Notes under the pieces: generated by a model | What the model was told of the DNA's origin: nothing | Seen by the model: only the letters and a program-made list of their open reading frames with translations | Database searches by the model: none | Made by a program: the position numbers and the translations under genes | From: UMGS172 sp045637775 | Lineage (GTDB): Bacteria > Bacillota > Clostridia > Oscillospirales > Acutalibacteraceae | DNA length: 23,982 bases | NCBI GenBank assembly: GCA_045637775.1 | Contig: JAZUAC010000002.1 | Coordinates: 1 to 23,982 of the forward strand | Direction of reading: 5' to 3' | In this document: piece by piece, positions 1-5,248 of the stretch | Position numbering within the stretch: position 1 is the first letter of the stretch | Layout: every line of letters starts with the position of its first letter

Positions 1-72
1 ATTACCGTCCATGATAATGGCAATATGCTCGGGTAATACTCTATCAACCTGCTTTTTTTTAAATAAAGACAT
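1..72 (-). CDS. uppS: Isoprenyl transferase (undecaprenyl diphosphate synthase), N-terminal fragment
   Basis: Only the first 24 codons are in the window; the gene continues past the left edge. They encode a short basic start (MSLFKKK) followed by LPEHIAIIMDGN, the family's highly conserved opening, whose aspartate binds the diphosphate/Mg site. The enzyme condenses isopentenyl diphosphate onto farnesyl diphosphate to make the C55 lipid carrier for peptidoglycan, at the cytoplasmic face of the membrane. The ATG at 70-72 follows an AAGGCGG-like ribosome binding site. It is the third gene of the pyrH-frr-uppS run, a very common arrangement that supports the call despite the short fragment. Confidence 0.9.
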   Translation of the reverse strand, partial: MSLFKKKQVDRVLPEHIAIIMDGN

Positions 73-99
73 AATTTTTCCGCCTTTTAGGTGTTTTAA

Positions 100-122
100 G
101 GGGTTGCCTACGCGACAACCCC
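100..122 (-). other. Intergenic hairpin between frr and uppS
   Basis: GGGGTTG (100-106) pairs with CAACCCC (116-122) around a 9-base loop. On the transcribed strand the stem is followed by TTAAAAC, not a run of U, so a strong intrinsic terminator is unlikely. It may be an mRNA-stabilising or attenuating structure that tunes uppS relative to frr. The inverted repeat is seen; its role is inferred. Confidence 0.45.
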
Positions 123-130
123 ATATAAAA

Positions 131-685
131 TTAGATTTCTAAAATTTCTTTTTCTTTTAAAGACGCTAAATTATCAATTTCCTTACAGAATTTATCGGTA
201 AGGTTTTGAATTTTCTTTTCTGCATTTGAAAGATCATCTTCGGTGATTTCGTTATTTTTCTTCATAGCTTTTGCTTTTTCTAAAGCATCACGACGAATGG
301 AACGGATTGCAACCTTGGAATCCTCGGAAATCTTGCGAGCATCCTTAACGATTTCCTTACGACGCTCCTCGGTAAGAGGCGGGAACATAAGGCGGATAAC
401 GCGTCCGTCATTCTGGGGGTTGATTCCGATGTCGGAAACCTGAATAGCCTTTTCAATAAGCTTCAAAACGCTTGCATCATAGGGCTGAATCTGCAAAACT
501 CTTGCCTCGACAACCGAAACGGCGGCAAGCTGATTTACGGGAGTGGGGCAACCATAGTAGTCGACCGAAAGTTTATCAAGAACTGAAGGATTGGCACGGC
601 CGGCACGGATAGCGCCAAACTCACGCATCATAGCGTCCATAGTCTTTCCCATTTTGCTTTCGGTATTGCTGATAACTGTTTTCAT
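131..685 (-). CDS. frr: Ribosome recycling factor
   Basis: This 184-residue protein has the family's usual length (about 185). Ribosome recycling factor works with EF-G to split post-termination ribosomes in the cytoplasm. Recognisable blocks are the N-terminal helix leading to REFGAIRAGRANPSVLDKL, the VDYYG..TPVNQLA segment of the small domain, and the C-terminal KDARKISEDSKVAIRSIRR helix with its arginine cluster. The ATG at 683-685 follows AAAGGAGA with good spacing. It lies 36 bases downstream of pyrH, in the same direction and probably the same mRNA. Nothing looks truncated. Confidence 0.97.
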   Translation of the reverse strand: MKTVISNTESKMGKTMDAMMREFGAIRAGRANPSVLDKLSVDYYGCPTPVNQLAAVSVVEARVLQIQPYDASVLKLIEKAIQVSDIGINPQNDGRVIRLMFPPLTEERRKEIVKDARKISEDSKVAIRSIRRDALEKAKAMKKNNEITEDDLSNAEKKIQNLTDKFCKEIDNLASLKEKEILEI

Positions 686-721
686 GTAATTTTCTCCTTT
701 AAGGTTAGTTTGTTCAATAAA

Positions 722-1426
722 TTATTTAACAAGCGTTCCGATTTTCTCACCCATAACGGCACGGACAATATTGTCAGGGTCGTTAAGATTGAAAACAAGA
801 ATGTTGATGTCACGGTCGCGGCAAAGCGATGCAGCAGCAGCATCCATAACATGAAGGTCTTTAGCCAAAACCTCGGAATGACTCAAGGTGTCGTACTTGA
901 CGGCATCGGGGTACTTGTTGGGGTCTTTGTCATAAACGCCGTCAACATTGGTTGCCTTAAAAATAACATCGGCATCGATCTCGGCAGCACGCAAAGCGGC
1001 ACCCGTATCGGTCGAGAAGAAGGGACTTCCCGTTCCTGCGGCAAAAAGCACAACCTCACCTGCATCAAGCCTTCTTTTAGCCTCGCGTGCAGTGAAGAAA
1101 TCGGCAATTTTGTTCATTTCAACGGCCGACATGACCGAAGCCTTAACGCCCATCTGCTGCAAGGTATCCGAAACACCTAAACAGTTGATAACGGTGGCCA
1201 GCATGCCCATGCTATCGGCAGTGTTACGGTCCATATTGCCCGAGGAACGACCACGCCAGAAGTTGCCGCCGCCAATGACGATACCAACCTCAACGCCAAG
1301 CTCAACGCACTTCTTAATACGCTGGCAAACGGTTTCTACCATTGAAAAATCAATGCCTGTTTTTTGCTCACCTGCGAGCACCTCGCCCGAGAGTTTGAGA
1401 AGAATTCTTTTAAATGCAGGTTCCAT
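722..1426 (-). CDS. pyrH: UMP kinase
   Basis: Uridylate kinase of the amino-acid kinase family phosphorylates UMP to UDP with ATP in pyrimidine nucleotide synthesis. From the ATG at 1424-1426 the protein has 234 residues, normal for the bacterial hexameric enzyme. Visible motifs are KRILLKLSGE near the N-terminus (nucleotide phosphate loop), GIVIGGGNFWRG (UMP site) and KATNVDGVYDKDPNKYPDA (ATP/uracil region). The frame can be extended five codons to a TTG at 1439-1441; I prefer the ATG because MEPAFKRILL aligns with the usual start, but its ribosome binding site is weak and the TTG remains possible. A good promoter lies just upstream at 1478-1506. It is followed by frr and uppS. Confidence 0.95.
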   Translation of the reverse strand: MEPAFKRILLKLSGEVLAGEQKTGIDFSMVETVCQRIKKCVELGVEVGIVIGGGNFWRGRSSGNMDRNTADSMGMLATVINCLGVSDTLQQMGVKASVMSAVEMNKIADFFTAREAKRRLDAGEVVLFAAGTGSPFFSTDTGAALRAAEIDADVIFKATNVDGVYDKDPNKYPDAVKYDTLSHSEVLAKDLHVMDAAAASLCRDRDINILVFNLNDPDNIVRAVMGEKIGTLVK

Positions 1427-1477
1427 AATTAGCACATCCAATCAAAGCCTTTTTCGGCAGTTTATATTTACTTTTTT

Positions 1478-1506
1478 ATTTTACAATATAACGCCGATAA
1501 AGTCAA
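1478..1506 (-). promoter_or_regulatory. Sigma-A promoter for pyrH-frr-uppS
   Basis: On the minus strand there is TTGACT (1501-1506), a 17-base spacer and TAAAAT (1478-1483). Transcription would start near 1471, about 45 bases before the pyrH ATG. This gives pyrH its own promoter, separate from that of rpsB-tsf. Confidence 0.8.
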
Positions 1507-1545
1507 TTATAACTATACAATCTTAATTGGATTTTTGACGATTTT

Positions 1546-1595
1546 TAAAACATAGACCATCCAAAACCCAAATGTTTTGGACGGTCTACGTTTTA
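1546..1595 (-). terminator. Terminator after the lipoprotein gene
   Basis: A 14-base stem, 1553-1566 with 1575-1588, has one mismatch/wobble and an 8-base loop. It is flanked by further AAAAC/GTTTT pairing. T-rich sequence lies on both sides, so it could work in both directions. It would end the transcript of the lipoprotein gene at 1626-2552 before the pyrH promoter. Confidence 0.75.
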
Positions 1596-1625
1596 CATTA
1601 TACGCCATATAGATTTATGCTGTTT

Positions 1626-2552
1626 CTATTTACTTATATACTCTTCAAAATATGTCGGTGTTACTAAACTAAAGTAATTATCAATATAGTATTCCACCGC
1701 CGTTTCAAGGTCGGCAGGATCTACCGCATTTATTACGATTTTCCTTCCGATGGAACATACGATCCAGCTACCGCTCTCATTTTGTAATTTGTCCAAAGCT
1801 GTTTGAGATTCAGGTCTGTTAGTATTTCCTATAAGAATTTCAAAATCCGTATCATCCTCATAGTCTGTTTGATTCCTACAACTCACGCCCTTCTCTTTTA
1901 ATGCTTTCCATAGTACCGCAGCTATACGCGCTGACTCCAAACACTCTTCAGAACGAATTATCCTGTACCTTGCTTCGCCTTCATCGGTAATAAAATTGAA
2001 GGTTTTATTCTCAAGCGAATCATAACCGCTATACTCCTTTATAGCATTATCGATTGCTTGCTTTAGTTTTGCAAACGTGTCAGGCTGATTTACACTTTCA
2101 CCGCCTGATGCTACTACTATAAGGTTTATTTCTGCAACGACGGTATTAACCTCTAAAAAAGGCTCATATGTATTCAAAAGCTTCAATCTTTCCTCAGTCG
2201 TGTCTTCACTTGCTTCAACAGTATTGTAGTAACTTATCAAGCTTTCTGCCGCAGCCTGACCTGCAACCTCAAGTTCAAATGTCACCAAATCATTTTTGTC
2301 AGAATCATTATAAGCCTTTTGTACACTATTGAAATACTGTTTCAATAATGGCTCTACCTTGTAAAAGTGTTTATTCGACTTATAATAATTTAAAAAGTCA
2401 ACCTCATAAATAGGTGCGTCCAAAACACTTGTCACTTCGGAAGAACTTTTTTTCTTCGAAGAACTTTGTTCATCTGTGCAACTGACCACCAACAGCATAG
2501 TCAAAATCGCGACCATAAGAGCAAAAGCTTTTTTACTTTTGATTTTAAACAT
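1626..2552 (-). CDS. Predicted lipoprotein with a C-terminal IGNTNRPE-type domain
   Basis: A 308-residue protein of unknown function. It starts with a basic and hydrophobic signal (residues 1-24) ending in VVSC, so Cys25 is the likely lipidated residue and the protein is probably anchored outside the membrane. A Ser/Lys-rich linker (28-40) follows, then a mostly helical acidic middle. Residues about 195-308 contain EILIGNTNRPES, a SWIVCSIGRKIVI strand pair and DLETAVEYYIDNYF. I recognise this pattern from N-terminal or accessory domains of clostridial carbohydrate-active and surface proteins, but here no catalytic domain accompanies it. The ATG follows AGGGGG with an 8-base gap. It has its own promoter (2592-2620) and terminator (1546-1595), and is divergent from an Xre regulator that probably controls it. 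It sits between tsf and pyrH, where no gene is normally found. Confidence 0.8.
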   Translation of the reverse strand: MFKIKSKKAFALMVAILTMLLVVSCTDEQSSSKKKSSSEVTSVLDAPIYEVDFLNYYKSNKHFYKVEPLLKQYFNSVQKAYNDSDKNDLVTFELEVAGQAAAESLISYYNTVEASEDTTEERLKLLNTYEPFLEVNTVVAEINLIVVASGGESVNQPDTFAKLKQAIDNAIKEYSGYDSLENKTFNFITDEGEARYRIIRSEECLESARIAAVLWKALKEKGVSCRNQTDYEDDTDFEILIGNTNRPESQTALDKLQNESGSWIVCSIGRKIVINAVDPADLETAVEYYIDNYFSLVTPTYFEEYISK

Positions 2553-2591
2553 TTATATCCCCCTAACAATAAAAACGATCAATGCAAAACT

Positions 2592-2620
2592 ATTTTAGCG
2601 GAATTTCCGCTAAAAGTCAA
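2592..2620 (-). promoter_or_regulatory. Sigma-A promoter of the lipoprotein gene, with embedded operator
   Basis: On the minus strand there is TTGACT (2615-2620), a 17-base spacer and TAAAAT (2592-2597). The start point would be near 2585, giving a leader of about 33 bases. The spacer is almost wholly occupied by the inverted repeat at 2593-2615, so a bound protein would block RNA polymerase. Confidence 0.8.
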
Positions 2621-2640
2621 TAGTGTATTTTCCGCTAAAG
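2593..2640. promoter_or_regulatory. Operator cluster: three TTTAGCGGAA half-sites
   Basis: TTTTAGCGGAA (2593-2603) and its exact reverse complement (2605-2615) flank a single central T at 2604, a perfect 11-base inverted repeat (O1). A third exact half-site, TTCCGCTAAA, is at 2630-2639; its partner position (2619-2628, AATAGTGTAT) matches in 5 of 10 bases, suggesting a weaker second operator (O2) centred 25 bases from O1. O1 covers the lipoprotein promoter spacer, and O2 abuts the TATAAT of the Xre gene. The layout fits binding by the adjacent Xre protein with autoregulation. The repeats are seen; the binding partner is inferred. Confidence 0.75.
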
Positions 2641-2646
2641 TATAAT
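2641..2646 (+). promoter_or_regulatory. Putative -10 element of the xre gene
   Basis: An exact TATAAT lies 34 bases before the ATG at 2681. No good -35 hexamer exists at 16-18 bases upstream (CAATAG at 17), so the promoter is probably weak or needs help. The third half-site ends one base before it, consistent with autoregulation. Confidence 0.55.
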
Positions 2647-2680
2647 AATTGCAGAGAATATTATTGAAGGCGGTGACTGT

Positions 2681-2896
2681 ATGCATTATCCAAGAATTCG
2701 CGAATTGCGTGAAGATAGCGATATGACCCAAAAGCAGATGGGTGAAATTCTTAATTGCAGTCAACGTGTGTACAGCAACTACGAACGCGGTGACCTTGAT
2801 ATTCCGACCGAAATCCTCATAAAATTAGCAGATTTTCACAATGTTTCGGTTGATTATATTTTAAACAGAACCGACAAAAAAGATTTTCACAAATAA
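2681..2896 (+). CDS. Small Xre-family helix-turn-helix regulator
   Basis: A 71-residue protein that is essentially one HTH_3/Xre DNA-binding domain of the Cro/CI type. Residues 15-40 (MTQKQMGEILNCSQRVYSNY) form the helix-turn-helix, followed by the usual ERG...P....L.KLADFHNVSVDYIL helices. There is no sensor or dimerisation domain, so the dimer probably forms through the HTH domain itself. The ATG follows an AAGGCGG ribosome binding site. It is divergent from the lipoprotein gene with 128 bases between the starts, and the intervening half-site cluster is the likely target. It is one of only three plus-strand genes here. What signal it answers cannot be told from sequence. Confidence 0.9.
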   Translation: MHYPRIRELREDSDMTQKQMGEILNCSQRVYSNYERGDLDIPTEILIKLADFHNVSVDYILNRTDKKDFHK

Positions 2897-2922
2897 CAAA
2901 CTTAACAAAATACTACGAAAGA

Positions 2923-2950
2923 AGCTCCCCTAACATGGGGAGCTGTTATT
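2923..2950 (+). terminator. Terminator after the xre gene
   Basis: AGCTCCCC (2923-2930) pairs perfectly with GGGGAGCT (2937-2944) around a 6-base loop, followed on the plus strand by GTTATTTTG. It lies 27 bases past the xre stop codon. Confidence 0.75.
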
Positions 2951-2969
2951 TTGCAAAAATGACTGAGGG

Positions 2970-3128
2970 GTAGCTTTAATCTCTCCCTCCGTCTTGTCTC
3001 ACGGCAAGCCTCTCAATTGAGAATCCCTCCACCAACCTACGGTTGGTTCCCCTCCCTTTAGACAAGGGAGGCTTTTTAGCCTTCCCCTTGAGGGGAAGGT
3101 GTCTGCGAAGCAGACGGATGAGGTGTAA
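2970..3128. repeat. Mosaic of short palindromes, probable dispersed MITE/REP-like element
   Basis: A gene-free stretch packed with short perfect inverted repeats: CCAACC/GGTTGG (3032-3046), CCTCCCTT/AAGGGAGG (3051-3071), CCTTCCCC/GGGGAAGG (3080-3099) and GTCTGC/GCAGAC (3101-3115). The stretch joins two blocks of different style, a pyrimidine-rich one (2980-3071) and one from 3080 to about 3126. I recall similar palindromic intergenic repeats from Clostridia genomes, but could not search for copies. No coding potential is visible. The outer boundaries are approximate. It lies in the break between tsf and the xre gene. Confidence 0.65.
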
Positions 3129-3163
3129 GCCAACATAATATATTTAAAACGACACATTTTAAT

Positions 3164-3191
3164 GTAGGGGTGATTCATGAATCGCCCCTAC
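3164..3191. repeat. 28-base palindrome, likely dispersed intergenic repeat
   Basis: Two 14-base arms, GTAGGGGTGATTCA and TGAATCGCCCCTAC, are reverse complements apart from one T/G wobble, with no loop and TCATGA at the centre. There is no T-run to make it a terminator. It lies in the tsf to xre gap, between the palindrome mosaic and the tsf terminator. Its AT-rich flanks (3129-3163 and 3192-3228) show nothing else. Confidence 0.6.
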
Positions 3192-3228
3192 GATGTTGTG
3201 GCGGTATATTACACAAACGAGGCAACAA

Positions 3229-3264
3229 AAAACCTCACAAAGCCTTGCGACTCTGTGAGGTTTT
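3229..3264 (-). terminator. Terminator after tsf
   Basis: AAAACCTCACA (3229-3239) pairs perfectly with TGTGAGGTTTT (3254-3264). On the minus strand the stem leads into a T-run (TTTTTTGTTG). It lies 26 bases beyond the tsf stop and ends the rpsB-tsf transcript before pyrH. Confidence 0.85.
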
Positions 3265-3289
3265 GATAACTGTTAAGCTTTAAGCAAAA

Positions 3290-4201
3290 TTACTTAGCCA
3301 TTGCTGCGACTTCGGATGCGAAATCGTCAACACGCTTCTCGATGCCTTCGCCCTTTTCGAAACGGACAAAGTCAACAAGTGCAACATTGCCGCCAAGTTC
3401 CTTAGCGGTGTTAGCAACATACTTGCCAACTGCAATATCATCCATGATGAAGGTCTGCTCAACAAGGGTGTTCTCCTTGTAGTACTTACCAATCTTACCC
3501 TCAACGATCTTAGCCAAAACCTGATCGGGCTTGCCGGCCATCTTGGGGTCTTCCTTCATCTGTGCTACCATGATAGCCTTTTCCTTCTCGATAACCTCTT
3601 GGGGAACAGAAGCGGGATCGAGGTAAGCGGGGTTCATAGCAGCGATCTGCATGGCAACGTTCTTACCCATGGTGAGGAGCTCGTCAGAAACTGCGAGATC
3701 GGTATCCATCTTAACCATAACGCCGATCTTACCACCCATGTGAACATAGGTAGCAACAACGCCCTCGTAACGGACAAAGCGACGAATCTGCATATTCTCA
3801 CGGAACTTGAGGAAGATATCCTGCTTCAATTCGTCGATAGTCTTGCCGGACTCATCATCCTTAGCAGCAAGAAGAGCATCAACATCAGCGGGGTTAGTCT
3901 TTGCAACAACCTCTGCAACCTTAACTGCGAAAGCCTTGAACTCATCGTTCGAAGCAACGAAGTCGGTCTCGGAGTTTACTTCAACAACTGCGCTTGCACC
4001 GTTAGCGGTTGCAACAGCAACAGTACCCTCAGCAGCGATACGGCTTGCCTTCTTAGCCTGAGAAGCAAGTCCCTTCTCTCTGAGGTAATCAACAGCGGCG
4101 TCCATATTGCCGTCGCACTCGGTAAGAGCTTTCTTACAATCCATCATTCCGCAACCGGTCTTCTCACGAAGAGCCTGTACGTCTTTAGCTGTGAATGCCA
4201 T
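3290..4201 (-). CDS. tsf: Elongation factor Ts
   Basis: A 303-residue protein from the ATG at 4199-4201, preceded by GGAGG. EF-Ts exchanges GDP for GTP on EF-Tu in the cytoplasm. The N-terminal UBA-like domain reads MAFTAKDVQALREKTGCGMMDCKKAL, and the core has the TDFVASNDEF motif that contacts EF-Tu. The C-terminal half shows YVHMGGKIGVMV and EKEKAIMVAQMKEDPKMAGKP. A frame extension to 4258 exists but lacks a ribosome binding site and precedes the universal start motif, so I rejected it. The gene follows rpsB by 77 bases and is closed by a strong terminator. Confidence 0.97.
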   Translation of the reverse strand: MAFTAKDVQALREKTGCGMMDCKKALTECDGNMDAAVDYLREKGLASQAKKASRIAAEGTVAVATANGASAVVEVNSETDFVASNDEFKAFAVKVAEVVAKTNPADVDALLAAKDDESGKTIDELKQDIFLKFRENMQIRRFVRYEGVVATYVHMGGKIGVMVKMDTDLAVSDELLTMGKNVAMQIAAMNPAYLDPASVPQEVIEKEKAIMVAQMKEDPKMAGKPDQVLAKIVEGKIGKYYKENTLVEQTFIMDDIAVGKYVANTAKELGGNVALVDFVRFEKGEGIEKRVDDFASEVAAMAK

Positions 4202-4228
4202 TTTACATTCCTCCAAAATATTATTTTT

Positions 4229-4262
4229 TAAAAATGCCGGTAAAAGACTTGCTCTCACCGGC
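4229..4262 (-). terminator. rpsB-tsf intergenic attenuator-like hairpin
   Basis: GCCGGTAAAAG (4236-4246) can pair with CTCTCACCGGC (4252-4262), 11 pairs including G-U wobbles, around a 5-base loop. On the transcribed strand it is followed by ATTTTTAAAA. The structure sits between rpsB and tsf, so partial termination would lower tsf relative to rpsB. The short T-run suggests it is leaky. Confidence 0.55.
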
Positions 4263-4278
4263 TTTAATTTACTGAAAA

Positions 4279-5019
4279 TTATTCAGCGGCTTCTTCGGTA
4301 GCCTCTGCTGCCTCTTCGGTAGCGGGGGCAACCTGCTCGCCCTGTCTGCCTTCGATAACAGCGGCAGCGATGGTAGAAGCAATGAGCTTTACAGCGCGGA
4401 TAGCGTCATCGTTACCGGGGATAACTGCGTCGATCTCATCGGGATCGCAGTTGGTGTCAACGATAGCAATGATGGGAATACCGAGCTTCTTAGCTTCCTG
4501 AACAGCGATTCTTTCCTTGCGGGGGTCAACGATGAACAAAGCACCGGGAACCTTCTGCATGTCCTTGATACCGCCGATGAACTTCTCAAGCTTCTCGATC
4601 TCGAGCTCAAGACCGATAACTTCCTTCTTGGGGAGAAGATCAAAAGTGCCGTCTTCCTTCATCTTGTTGAGCTGCTCCAAACGAGCAATTCTGGTACGGA
4701 TGGTGCGGAAGTTGGTAAGCATACCGCCGAGCCAACGAGCGTTGACATAAGGCATAGAGCAGTTGATAGCCTCTTCCTTAACGGAATCCTGAGCCTGCTT
4801 CTTGGTGCCTACGAAAAGGATATCCTTGCCTTCTGCTGCGATGTCACGAGCGAAGAGATATGCCTCGTTGAGCTTCTTAACGGTCTTCTGCAAGTCGATA
4901 ATGTAGATACCGTTACGCTCGGTGAAAATGTACTCAGCCATTTTCGGGTTCCAGCGACGGGTCTGATGTCCGAAATGAACACCGGCCTCGAGCAGCTGTT
5001 TCATTGATACTACTGCCAT
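4279..5019 (-). CDS. rpsB: 30S ribosomal protein S2
   Basis: A 246-residue protein from the ATG at 5017-5019, preceded by AAGGAGGA. S2 is a late-binding protein of the 30S subunit. The start MAVVSMKQLLEAGVHFGHQTRRWNPKMAEYIF is diagnostic; WLGGMLTNFRTIRTR and IPIIAIVDTNCDPDEIDAVIPGNDD are also conserved. The last 20 residues are an acidic Ala/Glu/Thr tail, a common variable end. The frame continues upstream to 5076, but that part has no ribosome binding site and lies in the mRNA leader. It is first in a two-gene rpsB-tsf operon with its own promoter and a structured leader. Confidence 0.97.
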   Translation of the reverse strand: MAVVSMKQLLEAGVHFGHQTRRWNPKMAEYIFTERNGIYIIDLQKTVKKLNEAYLFARDIAAEGKDILFVGTKKQAQDSVKEEAINCSMPYVNARWLGGMLTNFRTIRTRIARLEQLNKMKEDGTFDLLPKKEVIGLELEIEKLEKFIGGIKDMQKVPGALFIVDPRKERIAVQEAKKLGIPIIAIVDTNCDPDEIDAVIPGNDDAIRAVKLIASTIAAAVIEGRQGEQVAPATEEAAEATEEAAE

Positions 5020-5033
5020 AATTTTTCCTCCTT

Positions 5034-5150
5034 CGGTTATACCGCCGCGTGCGTATAATTGACGGCTTTTCTGCACCTAGCAGACACCGTTTCGTCACAT
5101 TACGAACGCGTGTGAATTTTTTAGCTTGGAGCTTGGCATACTCCGAGCCG
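5034..5150 (-). promoter_or_regulatory. Structured rpsB mRNA leader, possible S2 autoregulation site
   Basis: The leader between the predicted start point (about 5148) and the rpsB ATG is about 130 bases long, long for a simple untranslated region. It can fold a first hairpin near 5123-5147, a bulged hairpin at 5063-5090 (ACGG..CTGC/GCAG..CCGT) and a small CGGT/ACCG hairpin at 5034-5044 that ends just before the AGGAGG site. Feedback of ribosomal proteins on their own leaders is well known, including S2 in E. coli. Whether this one works that way is inference. Confidence 0.4.
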
Positions 5151-5154
5151 AAGT

Positions 5155-5183
5155 ATTATAACACAAGACTTTTCAAATTGCAA
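5155..5183 (-). promoter_or_regulatory. Sigma-A promoter for rpsB-tsf
   Basis: On the minus strand there is TTGCAA (5178-5183), a 17-base spacer and an exact TATAAT (5155-5160). The predicted start is near 5148. Confidence 0.8.
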
Positions 5184-5248
5184 GTGTTTTTTTAAAAAGT
5201 TCCGAAAAATATTTTTCCAGTAATGGACGGGTGCGAGAGTTTGAAGAT

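Noticed and set aside
948..1526. 192-codon open frame on the plus strand
   Set aside because: It is antisense to pyrH and runs across the pyrH promoter; Ser/Ala-rich with no domain.
3599..4231. 210-codon open frame on the plus strand
   Set aside because: It lies fully antisense to tsf, a clear conserved gene, and has no recognisable motif.
5204..5217. GAAAAATATTTTTC palindrome as a terminator for the rhamnosidase gene
   Set aside because: It is pure A/T apart from its ends, with no loop and no GC-rich stem. No convincing terminator separates the GH78 gene from rpsB.
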